From Citrobacter freundii (GTDB lineage Bacteria > Bacteroidota > Bacteroidia > Chitinophagales > Chitinophagaceae), in the NCBI GenBank assembly GCA_003243445.1, contig QFQQ01000010.1, forward strand, positions 67,010 to 131,009: 64,000 bases of DNA, read 5' to 3'. Position 1 is the stretch's first letter. Each line of letters begins with the position of its first letter. A program made the position numbers and the translations under genes. Below the pieces are notes generated by a model, which worked only from the letters and a program-made list of their open reading frames with translations, made no database searches and had not been told where the DNA came from. Shown here in pieces: positions 10,107-20,148 of the stretch.

Positions 10107-12008
10107 TTAATATAGCCATCGAACAAAAGCTTCCATAGCCGCATAACGTGTGAGACCCAGATCAGCATAAATCTTTGCAGTCATGGCATTTCGCTCCTCG
10201 GCTCTTTGCCAGAACTCGCGATCATCGCTTCCCTGAAACGGAACTGCATCTTTTTGTGACTGATGAATGAATATGCCGAACCGTTTTTTTACCACCTGTG
10301 CGGGACTCATCGGAACGGCCATCTCGATCTCCCTGATATCCCATTCCTGCCAGGCGCCTTTATACAGCCATAGCCAGCAGTCATTGATCCATTCATCACC
10401 GGCCGCTTTGATCCGTTGCAGTGCATTCAGCACGGCATTGAAACAAACGAGGTGGGTACCGTGCGGATCTGCAAAATCACCCGCACAATAAACCTGGTGC
10501 GGTTTGATCTTTCTCAGCAATTCCATCGTCAGCAGAATATCCTCCTCTCCCAACGGCTTCTTTTCCACGGTGCCGGTTTCATAGAAAGGGAGATTCTGAA
10601 AATGAATATTGTCCGGCCTGATCCCAACATAATTGCAGGTGGCCCGGGCTTCGCAACGCCTGATAAGTCCCTTGATACTGCGGATCGTTTCGGTATCTGA
10701 TGTATACGCTCCTTGTTTAGCCGCGATGTATTCTCTTGTTTGCGACAAGATGGTTTGAGGAACAGCAGAGCCGATGCCCGCGATCTGATCAAAGCCAACA
10801 GCAAAGTCCAGGAAACGGGTTACAAACTCATCAGTAACCGCTATATTACCTGAGGTCTGATAGGCGACATGCACGTCATGCCCCTGGTCATGCAGGCGTT
10901 GAAAAGTACCTCCCATGCTGATGATATCATCATCAGGATGCGGAGAGAAAAGCAGCACACGCTTGCGGGAAGGTATAGATCTTTCAGGATGCGTGGGAGT
11001 ATAAATGCCCGGTTTCCCGCCAGGCCAGCCGGTGATGGTATCTCTCAGCATGTAGTATACCTGAAGGTTGATCTCGTACGCCTCTCCCTTTTCCACCAGC
11101 AATTCGCCAAGACCGTTGTCTGTATAATCCTTGTCAGTAAGAGCCAGCACGGTCTTTCCCAATTGAAGTGCAAGCCCTACCACTGCTCTTTTGATCATGC
11201 GCGGTGTCCACTCACATTCTCCGGTAAGCCATGGTGATTTTATCCGGGTTAGTTCCGATGCGGCGCCTTCATCTATAACAAATGTTACATCATCATGCTG
11301 CTGTAAAAGAGACGCTGGCAACAATTCTGTATCATCATCTTCTATTGCCTTTTTAACCGCACCGGCTTTAGCCGCTCCCCATGCAAGCACGATGATCTTC
11401 TTTGCCTTAAGGATCGTACTGATGCCCATCGTAATGGCCAGTCGCGGCATTTGCACAATTCCACGGAACTCCTTTGCATTGGCGAGACGCGTACTATCGG
11501 AGAGATTCACCAGCCTGGTTTTGGAATAAATTCCGGAGCCGGGCTCGTTGAAACCAATATGGCCGTTATTGCCGATACCAAGTATTTGCAGGTCAATCCC
11601 ACCTACTTCTTCTATTTTCTTTTCATAAGCCGCACAGGCAGCCTTGATATTATCCTTCAGCACTTCACCATCGGGGATATGAATATTACCGGGAGCGATA
11701 TCTACTTGTGAAAACAACTGTACCTGCATAAAGTGATAATAACTTTGAACCGCTTCCCTGCTGATAGGATAATATTCGTCCAGGTTGAAGGTGATCACGT
11801 TTTTAAAACTGAGGCCTTCCTCGCGGTGCATTTTTACCAGCTCAGCATACAGTTGTTTAGGGCTTGAGCCTGTTGCAAGCCCCAGCACGCAGAACTTTCC
11901 TTCCGATTGTTTCTCCCGGATCATAGTGGCGATCTGTTTGGCAACAACAAGAGAACCACTCTTTACATCTTCATAAATTACTGCTTTGATCTTCTCCAAA
12001 CTGCTCAT
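10107..12008 (-). CDS. nagB: Glucosamine-6-phosphate deaminase with C-terminal PIG-L/LmbE domain
   Basis: Cytoplasmic enzyme, 633 aa. Residues ~1-260 are NagB: GLATGSSPKQLYAEL, FNLDEYYPIS and GIGNNGHIGFNEPG, which hold the phosphate loop and catalytic Asp/His. This domain converts GlcN-6-P to fructose-6-P and ammonia. Residues ~385-600 are a PIG-L/LmbE metal-dependent deacetylase-like domain (LLFSPHPDDDIISMGG). The same fusion is common in Bacteroidota. I start it at ATG 12008 (MSSLEKIKAVI) because the ~33 upstream codons do not resemble the family. It is the last gene of the large PUL, 163 bp after the MFS gene, so it might also have its own promoter. It ties the locus to amino-sugar catabolism. 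Confidence 0.92.
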   Translation of the reverse strand: MSSLEKIKAVIYEDVKSGSLVVAKQIATMIREKQSEGKFCVLGLATGSSPKQLYAELVKMHREEGLSFKNVITFNLDEYYPISREAVQSYYHFMQVQLFSQVDIAPGNIHIPDGEVLKDNIKAACAAYEKKIEEVGGIDLQILGIGNNGHIGFNEPGSGIYSKTRLVNLSDSTRLANAKEFRGIVQMPRLAITMGISTILKAKKIIVLAWGAAKAGAVKKAIEDDDTELLPASLLQQHDDVTFVIDEGAASELTRIKSPWLTGECEWTPRMIKRAVVGLALQLGKTVLALTDKDYTDNGLGELLVEKGEAYEINLQVYYMLRDTITGWPGGKPGIYTPTHPERSIPSRKRVLLFSPHPDDDIISMGGTFQRLHDQGHDVHVAYQTSGNIAVTDEFVTRFLDFAVGFDQIAGIGSAVPQTILSQTREYIAAKQGAYTSDTETIRSIKGLIRRCEARATCNYVGIRPDNIHFQNLPFYETGTVEKKPLGEEDILLTMELLRKIKPHQVYCAGDFADPHGTHLVCFNAVLNALQRIKAAGDEWINDCWLWLYKGAWQEWDIREIEMAVPMSPAQVVKKRFGIFIHQSQKDAVPFQGSDDREFWQRAEERNAMTAKIYADLGLTRYAAMEAFVRWLY

Positions 12009-12171
12009 TTGACGTATAATTTTTTTAGTAATAAGTTCAAATAATGAATAATGTAATCCATCAATGCATGTGTAAGCCTGTACGCGAAACCGCCCAGACA
12101 AATGCATCCCTTTCTGTGCTTAGAATAAACACAGTCAACCCGGCAAAATATCAATTGATGATAACAGGCGC

Positions 12172-13563
12172 TTACCACATGGCTTCAATCTCTTCGAGCG
12201 ACTTGCCTGCTGTTTCCGGAATATGCTTCCATACGATGTACATATACGGCAAGCACATGATTGCAAACAACCAGAATGTTCCGTGTGGGGTAAGTGTGCT
12301 CAGCATCCACGGCGTTAATTGTCCGATCAGGAATGTGCCGACCCAAAGTGAAAAACCGGCGATCGACATGGCCATACCCCTGATCGCATTTGGATATAAT
12401 TCGGATAGCAATACGAATACTACCGCCGACACAGATACGGCGCAGCAAAAAACATAAAGGAGGAAAAGGGACAGCAATACCTCTGCCGGCCAGCCCCATT
12501 GCTCACCATGCCAGAAATAGAGACCTATCAGCACCAGGCAAAGTATCATACCTGATACACCCCAGTAGACTAGTTTTTTCCGGCCTACCCTGTCAATAAT
12601 AAATATAGCCAGCACTGTCGTAAGCATATTGACCAGCCCGACCAGTACCTGGTAGAATAAAGAATCGCCTTCTGAAAGTCCGCTGTTCTTAAAGATCGTC
12701 GGCCCATAATAAAGCACGGCGTTCACTCCCATGAACTGTCCAAGAATGGCAATGGCCACCCCGATCAGCAGAACTTTAAAATAGTTTGGTTTCAACAATA
12801 AGCGGTAATTGACACGACCCTGGCTTTCACTCATTTTCGATTTGACTTCAGCAGCTTCTTCGGAGGCCACCTGCCGGCTCCGGTTGATCTTTTCCAGGAT
12901 GCTGACCGCTTTGTCTGTTTTGTTTTTCAAAAGCAACCAGCGAGGGCTTTCGGGAATAAAGAACAGGATCAGCAGAAACAAAAAAGCCGGCAATGATTCC
13001 ATACCAAGCATCGCTCTCCAGACTTCCGTTACAAATACTTTCTGCATTGTTTCATTCTCAAAGCCTGTTCCGGAAGCAGCATATTGAAGCAGCTGATAGT
13101 TCACCAGGTAAGCTCCTAAAAAACCGGCTGTGATCGCCAGCTGATACATAGCCACCAGCCTTCCACGATAGCTGGCAATCGCGATCTCGGAGATATACAT
13201 AGGGGAAATGATCGAGACCATTCCAATGGCCAGGCCGCCAATGATGCGATATACAACAAGCGTATCGATATCATGCGCGATGGCGCAGCCAATACCGGAG
13301 AGGAAGAATAATGTTCCGGAAAAAAACAGGGAAAGTTTCCGGCCAAACCGCTCGCTGCAATAACCGGCGATCAATACGCCGATCATCGAACCAACCAATG
13401 CACATCCCACATACCACCCCTGCTGCATCGAACTCAGCTGGTATTGGGCCGTTACCTGTTCAATAGTTCCGGAGATCACAGCAGTATCATATCCAAACAG
13501 AAAGCCGCCTAATGCAGCCACTACGGTTAAAAAAACGACGTAGCCGATATTCTTTTCTTTCAT
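12172..13563 (-). CDS. Sugar-porter family MFS transporter
   Basis: 463-aa inner-membrane sugar:H+ symporter with about 12 hydrophobic segments. Sugar-porter signatures are present: GGFLFGYDTAVISG at the start, AGYCSERFGRKLSL (loop 2-3), PESPRWLL after TM6, IIDRVGRKKLVY (loop 8-9) and the C-terminal PETAGKSLEEIE. XylE/GalP-like proteins carry the same set. It starts 2 bp after the DUF4434-like gene ends, so the two are almost certainly co-transcribed. It presumably moves the final monosaccharide released by the PUL enzymes into the cytoplasm, upstream of NagB. The sugar is unknown. Confidence 0.93.
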   Translation of the reverse strand: MKEKNIGYVVFLTVVAALGGFLFGYDTAVISGTIEQVTAQYQLSSMQQGWYVGCALVGSMIGVLIAGYCSERFGRKLSLFFSGTLFFLSGIGCAIAHDIDTLVVYRIIGGLAIGMVSIISPMYISEIAIASYRGRLVAMYQLAITAGFLGAYLVNYQLLQYAASGTGFENETMQKVFVTEVWRAMLGMESLPAFLFLLILFFIPESPRWLLLKNKTDKAVSILEKINRSRQVASEEAAEVKSKMSESQGRVNYRLLLKPNYFKVLLIGVAIAILGQFMGVNAVLYYGPTIFKNSGLSEGDSLFYQVLVGLVNMLTTVLAIFIIDRVGRKKLVYWGVSGMILCLVLIGLYFWHGEQWGWPAEVLLSLFLLYVFCCAVSVSAVVFVLLSELYPNAIRGMAMSIAGFSLWVGTFLIGQLTPWMLSTLTPHGTFWLFAIMCLPYMYIVWKHIPETAGKSLEEIEAMW

Positions 13564-13565
13564 AA

Positions 13566-14636
13566 TTATAAATTCAAGTATTCTTTGTAACGGTTATACA
13601 GATGTCCCGCCTGCAGATAAGCAGACTGCGGACTCATAAAGTGTGAAAATTCAAAGGTGATGGCCTTATCATATCCTGCGCGTGCCGCTGCTTCCAGTTT
13701 CATGCGGAGCTTTTCAAACTTGATCGGCAGGAAACGGATCGGCATGTCCCTGTCAAATGTTTCGGCATTGGTCCAGCATTTCATGCCGTACTTATCAGCC
13801 AGGCGCTTATTCACGGTGAAGAACGCATCGAGTTCATCATAGTCAATATGTCCATCCTGGAATGCACAGGCATCCACCACTCCATGGATCCCATCAAAGA
13901 TCTCATTCCACTCCTTTTCGTGTTCCTGCACGGAAACGGCATTGGCTTTCGTGATCTGACCGGAAGCTGCTTCCACTGCTTTCTTCCCATCTATCCAGGG
14001 CGAAATGAATGTCGGCAGATTTCCTGATACGTCCTTACATTGTTTTCCCATTGTTCTGAAACCATCAATAGCGCCTTTGGTCTTCCTGCTTATTTCACCA
14101 CTGATATACCATCCCCGGAAACTTTTATGCTTTGAACCGTAATCGCGCCACACTTCATCGATCACATATTTGTTCGCTTCGATCTCTGCACTCAGATCAC
14201 CTGTATCCCAGTATTTACCTGAGTCATACAGACCGAAGTAGAATTTCATTCCATGCTTGTCGGCAAGTTGCAGGAACAATTCCAGCAGATCTGTATGCGG
14301 CTTATAACAACCTTTCCCGGTAAGATATGCGGACGGGTAGGTAATGAACTTGCGGTAACCGCTCCGGATCATTATTACTGTATCTATCCCGATCCGCTTC
14401 ATGTTCCTGAAATCATTGTCCCATTCTTTTCTTCCCCAGTTCTGATGCGGAATATCATGCGAGATCTCATCCAGGAATGTTCCGGTTATCGGCAGGACAT
14501 TGCTGTTGGTTCCTGCCGGTGAATCGAAGAACGGGCCGTTTTGTTCCTGATCCTTCATAAGGTATGAAGCACCCACCATGGTGGCACCGGCCCTGCTTAC
14601 ATCCGTCAAAAATTTTCTTCGTGAATTTGTTCCCAT
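13566..14636 (-). CDS. DUF4434-like TIM-barrel protein, paralogue A (putative glycoside hydrolase)
   Basis: 356 aa, exported: the N-terminus NSRRKFL followed by a short hydrophobic stretch is Tat-like. The body looks like a TIM barrel of the DUF4434 type (ITGTFLDEISHD, WDNDFRNMKRIGIDTVIM). Two glutamates stand where clan GH-A enzymes carry theirs: GWYISGE (Glu181) and WTNAETF (Glu292). A QDG motif (260-262) lies between them. The same three motifs occur with the same local spacing in the products at 17243-18553 and 21745-22815. No function is established that I know of; glycosidase activity is my inference. It lies 65 bp after the GDPD gene and 2 bp before the transporter gene. Confidence 0.8.
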   Translation of the reverse strand: MGTNSRRKFLTDVSRAGATMVGASYLMKDQEQNGPFFDSPAGTNSNVLPITGTFLDEISHDIPHQNWGRKEWDNDFRNMKRIGIDTVIMIRSGYRKFITYPSAYLTGKGCYKPHTDLLELFLQLADKHGMKFYFGLYDSGKYWDTGDLSAEIEANKYVIDEVWRDYGSKHKSFRGWYISGEISRKTKGAIDGFRTMGKQCKDVSGNLPTFISPWIDGKKAVEAASGQITKANAVSVQEHEKEWNEIFDGIHGVVDACAFQDGHIDYDELDAFFTVNKRLADKYGMKCWTNAETFDRDMPIRFLPIKFEKLRMKLEAAARAGYDKAITFEFSHFMSPQSAYLQAGHLYNRYKEYLNL

Positions 14637-14701
14637 ATACTGGTTTAGTTTATACAGCCGTTGTTTCCTGGATCATAAGAAACATTGTTGCTCAAGGCTG
14701 G

Positions 14702-15739
14702 CTATTTTTCTTTTATAATTTTTAAAAGCAATTCCGGTTCATCTGTCGTAATCATATCGACACCTTTATCAACAAAAGACCTGAGTTTGATTGCATCGTT
14801 CACGGTCCACACATTTACCGTCAGTCCTGCCGCATGTGCCTTTTTCACCAGCCCGGCATCGCCATCATAGGAGTAAAAGGAATAGTCGATACCGTTAAGC
14901 CTGTCTTTACTGATCTCCTCAACGGATTTGTCACCTGTGAGATAAGAAAGATCGGCATAGGGATCCAGCTTACGCAGGTGCAAGAGCGCATCATAGTCAA
15001 AGCTGATGTATTTCACCCAACCCTGCGCCCTGGTACATGCTACCAATCGCACAATTGAATCAACTGCATTCAGCATGGCCGCTTTTCCCTTCGCTGACGA
15101 TTTGATCTCAAGGATAAGCGCTGTTCTGTTCTGCGTCTTTCCTAATTGCAGGTACTGTTCAAGAGTTGGTACAAATTCTCCGTTTTTTAACGGCACTCGC
15201 TGCAGGTCTTCCGCCATTGTATTTTCCACCACATAGCCACCGATGGATGCATCATGAGAGATAACCGGTTTTCCATCTTCCGACAGCCATACATCGAATT
15301 CCGATCCTTCGCAGCCCAGCTCTATTGCCTTCCTGAGTGAGCTGAGTGAATTTTCGGAAGCGCCTTGATTTTTCCAGGCTCCGCGGTGAGCAATGACCTT
15401 ATTGTGAAGAAAGCCGTCTGCAACCAGTTCTATGTCCAGTATAACTCCCCCAATGGATAATTTCACAGGATAAACAAACCGGCTCTCTGTTTGAGAAACC
15501 TGTTTATTCTTTTTCAGGTAAAGCGTATTATTCTTTACCGTGAAAAGCTTTTGAGGATCGGCAATTATCTTGAGTTGATTGCTTCCTCCTTTGGCGTTAT
15601 AAGGTTCAGCTATCACGGCTCCCTTTTTATTCAACGGTAATCTATAATTACTCAATCCAACAGCCAGCCTGGTTTGTTGCGCAATAACACTTTGGGCAGC
15701 GAACAAAAGAAAAATGAAATAAAAGTTTTTCAACCGCAT
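14702..15739 (-). CDS. Secreted glycerophosphodiester phosphodiesterase with N-terminal beta domain
   Basis: 345-aa exported enzyme that hydrolyses glycerophosphodiesters to glycerol-3-phosphate and an alcohol. Signal peptide ending VIAQ; residues ~22-110 form a cadherin-like beta domain; residues ~114-345 are the GDPD TIM barrel with IAHRGAWKNQGASENS (His118, Arg119, Glu129), EFDVWLSEDGKPVISHD (Glu147, Asp149, His162) and a final VNVWTVND..LRSFVDKGVDMITTDEP. All catalytic and metal residues I know for the family are present. It lies 6 bp after the metallophosphoesterase gene. A GDPD inside a SusCD operon is notable: the substrate probably contains glycerophosphate or a similar diester. Confidence 0.92.
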   Translation of the reverse strand: MRLKNFYFIFLLFAAQSVIAQQTRLAVGLSNYRLPLNKKGAVIAEPYNAKGGSNQLKIIADPQKLFTVKNNTLYLKKNKQVSQTESRFVYPVKLSIGGVILDIELVADGFLHNKVIAHRGAWKNQGASENSLSSLRKAIELGCEGSEFDVWLSEDGKPVISHDASIGGYVVENTMAEDLQRVPLKNGEFVPTLEQYLQLGKTQNRTALILEIKSSAKGKAAMLNAVDSIVRLVACTRAQGWVKYISFDYDALLHLRKLDPYADLSYLTGDKSVEEISKDRLNGIDYSFYSYDGDAGLVKKAHAAGLTVNVWTVNDAIKLRSFVDKGVDMITTDEPELLLKIIKEK

Positions 15740-15745
15740 GCAGCG

Positions 15746-17182
15746 TTATTTTATTTTTAACGAATCCAGGTATACCCGGCCAAACCGGTCCGTTACTCTT
15801 ACAGACACCTGCTTTATATTTTTATTAAGCTGCTTCTTAAACAAATGGGCAGTCAAGACAGGTTTCATCCAGGGACTTCCGGGAGGCAGAGAATTGTAAT
15901 AATCTGACATTACCGGGGAGTACCCGATGTACCTCGTCATCTCTCCCATTTCTTTTCCGTCTGCGATCAGCTCTACTTTCCATTTGGCATCCCAGTTCCA
16001 TACGTTCGCAACTACGGAAGCACTCGAATCGACATAAGTAAGCTGCATCTGGTAATCCTTGTCCTTTCCAGCACTTTGAAAATACCAGGAGATACTGTCG
16101 TTATCGATCTCGTAAACCGAGTAGCCCAATGGCGCACCATCAAAGGAGGTCTCTCCACCCCACCAGGCACCGCAAATCGCTCCGTGTATGTGGTGAAAGA
16201 TGTTATTACTTTCGAAACTTTGATTCCAGTGCGTATGCCCGGACATGATATGCACTTTATAAGGTTCCAACAGCTTGTAAAGATGCGCGACATTCGTCAC
16301 CGGGCTATCATCCGGCAATGCGAGTGATTCCGATCCTGCGGGTCTTTGGGTGTCGTACTCAAAAGAAATATGGGCAGATACGATCACGGTCGTTCCCTTC
16401 GGAACAAACCGAAGATCATTCTCCAGCCATTTCATCTGCCGTTCGGTGACGTAACCTGTATAGCGGGAATCCTTTCCCAGATAAAACACATCGTCCAGTA
16501 CGATGTAATGGATCTTTCCTTTATTGAAGGAATAATACTCGGGGCCGAAATTCTCCCGGAAGGTTTTCTGCGATCCTTCGTCAGTACGTGCTTCATAGTT
16601 TTCATCATGGTTGCCTATTACCTGGAACGTCGGAAACCCCATCGCTTCAACAGCCTTTTTATGATTTCCAAATAACGAGAGATCATCTCCGACAATATCA
16701 CCGCATAAAATACCCAGCCTGGGTAATGAACCATACTGCTGCAGCACCGGCTTGAAATATTCGTTTGCAAAACGCGACCATTTCTGCGCTGCTTCCGCAT
16801 TTGCCGGTTGGGGGTCAGCACCAACGATCAGAATATGATGCGAGTCGTCGGCAGCTTCTTTTCTCAACCCGAAGTTGTATTTGGCTTGTCCCTTTTTTAG
16901 CCGCTGATAAAAATTCGGTAAAAACCGGTCAACAGGTATCTGGTAGCCAGATGGCAATGACAAGTACACAAACTCCGCATCCGGGTGGCTGTAGAACGAA
17001 TAATCCCCCTTTGTGTTTGTTCTGACAACCGTGAATCCATCCGTCACGCTTACTCCCTGAATTCCTTTCTTCGTCTGCTGATCAATCACCGCGCCGGAGA
17101 TCAAACGTGTCTGCGCTATAGCGGAACTGATCATGACAACCTGAGCCAACAAAAACAAAAAGCATTTTTTACTACTAAGCAT
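15746..17182 (-). CDS. Secreted calcineurin-like metallophosphoesterase (MetallophosN-Metallophos-MetallophosC)
   Basis: 478 aa. Signal peptide ending AIAQ; N-terminal carboxypeptidase-regulatory-like beta domain (~26-110); dimetal phosphoesterase core with GADPQP (121-126), GDIVGD (161-166), GNHD (190-193), VSAHISF and SGHTHWNQ; then a C-terminal beta domain to the end. The first metal motif is D-x-Q in place of the usual D-x-H, which is common in this three-domain subgroup. It acts outside the cytoplasm on a phosphomonoester or diester, unknown which. It sits between the DUF4434-like lipoprotein gene (60 bp upstream) and the GDPD gene (6 bp downstream), so the two phosphoesterases are likely to act on the same glycan. 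Confidence 0.9.
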   Translation of the reverse strand: MLSSKKCFLFLLAQVVMISSAIAQTRLISGAVIDQQTKKGIQGVSVTDGFTVVRTNTKGDYSFYSHPDAEFVYLSLPSGYQIPVDRFLPNFYQRLKKGQAKYNFGLRKEAADDSHHILIVGADPQPANAEAAQKWSRFANEYFKPVLQQYGSLPRLGILCGDIVGDDLSLFGNHKKAVEAMGFPTFQVIGNHDENYEARTDEGSQKTFRENFGPEYYSFNKGKIHYIVLDDVFYLGKDSRYTGYVTERQMKWLENDLRFVPKGTTVIVSAHISFEYDTQRPAGSESLALPDDSPVTNVAHLYKLLEPYKVHIMSGHTHWNQSFESNNIFHHIHGAICGAWWGGETSFDGAPLGYSVYEIDNDSISWYFQSAGKDKDYQMQLTYVDSSASVVANVWNWDAKWKVELIADGKEMGEMTRYIGYSPVMSDYYNSLPPGSPWMKPVLTAHLFKKQLNKNIKQVSVRVTDRFGRVYLDSLKIK

Positions 17183-17242
17183 AATTGATCTAATATGGAT
17201 TAAAATATCATTTCTTTTATCATTGACCAGTATCTCCGCGCC

Positions 17243-18553
17243 TTAAGGCTGTATCGTAATTTTTTTAGCCATGCCTTTTTTTCCTGACGCGGCATAAGGC
17301 TCGATCATAATCTCGTTTACCGGCTTCAATATATTGGCAGCGATCTTCACGCTTTTTTCTTTATTAATGCCCGGCTTATATTGCCAGTCTGCATACAGTG
17401 AATCATTCAGGTAGATATAGTAACCTGCTACATTCACTTCAGAAGAAGCGTTGGCGAACCAGGTGAATTCTTTCGAATGATCATTCTGTGTGAGCACATT
17501 GACATGAATATCACTGATCACTTCTGCATCCGGCAACTTTCCATTCTCCAGGTAGTAGAGATAATCTTTGTGAAATTGTGGATTGTCTTTCCAGGGGCTG
17601 TAATAATGACTATACGCGAAAGTGATGTAGTTGGATACATATGGCTTTACAATTTCCATTTGCTTCACAAACCGGTCGAGTGTGGTGCTGGTCCAGAAGC
17701 GCTGATCAAATATTTCGGTATCCACCCAGAACTGCAAACCCGGTTTGGTATCCACTGCCGTTTTAAGAGCGGCAAACCATTCGTTCAGGACAGACAGGTC
17801 AAGGCCGCCTGCGCCGACGCAATCCTGGGGCGCAAAAATATCTCCCTTTTTGAAATGTGCTTCTCTGAATACGTTTGTCCATAAAGTGGCCGCCTGCTGT
17901 GAAGTGCCTAGCCGGTGATTGAAAAACGGACAAAGCATAAATGGCATATCCGGTGTTGCTTCATTGAGATAATCAAGGTTAACATTCAGCGCCTTCGCCA
18001 GCAGCGATTGCAATGCCGGAGTTGTTGCGTGAATATTATCCACTTCCCAAACCCAATACCATCCGTACATCGATTCTGCGTACCGGCTTTTATACCGGCT
18101 GATCAACTCTTTCGCCAGGCGGTTGCCCAATTCCATTTGTTCATTAATCCAACCGGAGATGAAGCTGGCTGACCACCATTTTTCATCGAAGTTCAAACCG
18201 AGGAAAACCCTGAAGCCAGCCCTCTTCGCGTTACGTAAACAGTTCTCCACGATATCATTTCCATATTGATTGATCACCCCGGGCAATGAAGATGGATATA
18301 TCGAATACATCTTTCCCGCACTGTCTGTATTCAGCGTGGATCCCAGGATCAGATACTGCATGCCGGCTTCTTTCAGCGCCGAAAACTCCTGTTGCCACCG
18401 TTCATCCGTCCAGTTCCTGACGAGATAACTTTGTATAAATGTGCCGTCTGATCTGGGAACGGTTATAGCATTGCTTTTCGAATTAGCCACTTCTTTATGT
18501 GCACAACCAATACACGTCAGCAATACAGACAAGCCCAGTAAGATTCTTTTCAT
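17243..18553 (-). CDS. DUF4434-like lipoprotein, paralogue B, with C-terminal Ig/Fn3-like domain
   Basis: 436-aa lipoprotein (LLTCIGC-AHKE), so probably surface- or periplasm-anchored. I start it at ATG 18553, which places it 2 bp after the previous gene; a TTG further up is less likely. The TIM-barrel-like part has GWYWVWE (Glu170) and WVDTEIF (Glu280), matching the two Glu contexts of paralogues A and C, plus APQDC (Gln243-Asp244). Residues ~345-436 form a beta domain (FTWFANASSEVNVAGYYIYLND) that the other two lack. It is the most divergent of the three. Inference: a retaining-type glycosidase of an uncharacterised family. Confidence 0.8.
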   Translation of the reverse strand: MKRILLGLSVLLTCIGCAHKEVANSKSNAITVPRSDGTFIQSYLVRNWTDERWQQEFSALKEAGMQYLILGSTLNTDSAGKMYSIYPSSLPGVINQYGNDIVENCLRNAKRAGFRVFLGLNFDEKWWSASFISGWINEQMELGNRLAKELISRYKSRYAESMYGWYWVWEVDNIHATTPALQSLLAKALNVNLDYLNEATPDMPFMLCPFFNHRLGTSQQAATLWTNVFREAHFKKGDIFAPQDCVGAGGLDLSVLNEWFAALKTAVDTKPGLQFWVDTEIFDQRFWTSTTLDRFVKQMEIVKPYVSNYITFAYSHYYSPWKDNPQFHKDYLYYLENGKLPDAEVISDIHVNVLTQNDHSKEFTWFANASSEVNVAGYYIYLNDSLYADWQYKPGINKEKSVKIAANILKPVNEIMIEPYAASGKKGMAKKITIQP

Positions 18554-18555
18554 AG

Positions 18556-20013
18556 TCAATAGATCGGGTATTTATCGGTTCTGAATTGTTTTAATGGCAG
18601 ACCTGTCTGATCAAACAGATCCGGCACCGAAGCATTCTCAAAACAATAACGGAGTGCAGTTGGTGCAGCTACCTTATCAGCAGAGATTTCGAGCCTGTTG
18701 CCGTTCACCAGCCTTGCGCTGGCGGGATAAAACACGGAATCAGCACCTGCCAGCTCAAAGCCCGAAATGGCCGCCCCGTTTAGTTTCAATGCTCCAACGG
18801 ATTTCAGGTCTGCCAATGCTGATCTTCCTTTGAAACGTACGTTTATAATGGATGGAGGATAAGGCAGGAGATCATTTGCATGGTATACTTCTTTTAAGAC
18901 AAGGTCTGCCAACCGCAGCCCCACTTCCTTCTTCCTGGCAGGATGTATATCTGCAGTATCTGTCACAAGGTCTGCAATGCCCACGGATCCGAATGCGGGG
19001 ATCCTGCGGGCAGCTTCCTGGATCTGCTCCCGTAATGCCGCCGCACGCAGCTTTCCATAGCCATTCCATGGCGCGATCTCCACGGCATAGAAAGGAAACT
19101 GTGTCTGAAAAGTATTGCGCCATGAGCGCACCATTTTATCCAGCAGCTTCGCATAGCGATTCCAATCCCAGTCAACATTTGCTTCTCCCTGGTACCAGAT
19201 GCAACCTTTGATGCGGTAATTCTTCAACGGATAGATCATTGTGTTGTAGAGCGAGGATACGCCCTTGGGTGCCCAGCCATAGGGCTCGATATAAGCGACC
19301 GACTGTTTCATTCCCGGTTCTGCGAAGTCTTCCGCCGGCATCCATGCCTGGATATTGGTTCCACCCCAGTAAGCTCCTATCATACCAACCGCATCGCGTA
19401 TCTTCTGCTGTATGTTCTTTGCGAAAAAATAACCGACAGTGCTGAAAGAGGAAGCACCAGCAGCATCACACTTTATCCATTTACCCCTGCATTCACTGAC
19501 CGGGATATCATCATAGTTTTGCTCTACGGCGAAAAACCGGATCTCATCATTGGGCACCACCTGATAAGCGGGATCGTTTTTATCGATGCCCCAGCTATAG
19601 TTATACTCCATATTCGATTGCCCTGCACAAAGCCATACATCACCCAGGAGAATATCGTTGATCTTTTTCACTTCGTTACCACATATGAACGTGATAGCAT
19701 GAGGACCTTTTTCAGCAGCCGTTCGAACAGGTACTGACCATGTGCATTCGGGACCGATCTTAACGCGAACAGTATCGTCCGGCTGCCAGGATAAAATGAT
19801 CTTCAACTCAAAAGAACCGGGACCCTTTCCCCATAACCTGACAACTGTATCTTTCTGTAATACGGCATGATCAGATAACAGATCAGGCAGCTTCAATGGC
19901 AATTGTGCATTGACACAGGTGGCAGAAAAACATAGCAGCACGGTAAAAAAGAAAATATATGTCGCTTTCTTTATCACAGAGTAAAAAGATTTAAGCTTTA
20001 ACAGTAACTGCAT
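18556..20013 (-). CDS. Sialate O-acetylesterase-like SGNH hydrolase
   Basis: 485-aa exported esterase. Signal peptide with a long hydrophobic run (YIFFFTVLLCFSATCVNAQ). An N-terminal beta domain typical of SASA-family proteins (LPDLLSDHAVLQKDTVVRLWG) precedes GDVWLCAGQSNMEY, with Ser133 as the nucleophile. Later motifs: GAYWGGTNIQAWMP, KGCIWYQGEANVDW and the C-terminal D..H pair (DTADIHPARKKEVG). The family removes O-acetyl groups from sialic acids, but many PUL members act on other acetylated sugars. No sialidase or NanA is visible here, so I would not assume sialic acid. It is 135 bp downstream of the ADP-ribosylglycohydrolase-like gene. Confidence 0.9.
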   Translation of the reverse strand: MQLLLKLKSFYSVIKKATYIFFFTVLLCFSATCVNAQLPLKLPDLLSDHAVLQKDTVVRLWGKGPGSFELKIILSWQPDDTVRVKIGPECTWSVPVRTAAEKGPHAITFICGNEVKKINDILLGDVWLCAGQSNMEYNYSWGIDKNDPAYQVVPNDEIRFFAVEQNYDDIPVSECRGKWIKCDAAGASSFSTVGYFFAKNIQQKIRDAVGMIGAYWGGTNIQAWMPAEDFAEPGMKQSVAYIEPYGWAPKGVSSLYNTMIYPLKNYRIKGCIWYQGEANVDWDWNRYAKLLDKMVRSWRNTFQTQFPFYAVEIAPWNGYGKLRAAALREQIQEAARRIPAFGSVGIADLVTDTADIHPARKKEVGLRLADLVLKEVYHANDLLPYPPSIINVRFKGRSALADLKSVGALKLNGAAISGFELAGADSVFYPASARLVNGNRLEISADKVAAPTALRYCFENASVPDLFDQTGLPLKQFRTDKYPIY

Positions 20014-20148
20014 AACACATAGCCAGGCATCCGCAAGGTTATGGAGAAAACAGTGAGCCTTGTTGGATAAAAATATTTTTCTACCGGAAAATAGTATCCC
20101 GTTCAGCAGGCATATGCTGCTGGTATTCTCTTTCAGGAGAACTATTGT

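Noticed and set aside
17243..18559. 4-bp overlap of the DUF4434-like lipoprotein gene with the esterase gene
   Set aside because: The overlapping start codon is TTG; the ATG at 18553 gives a normal lipoprotein signal and leaves a 2-bp gap.
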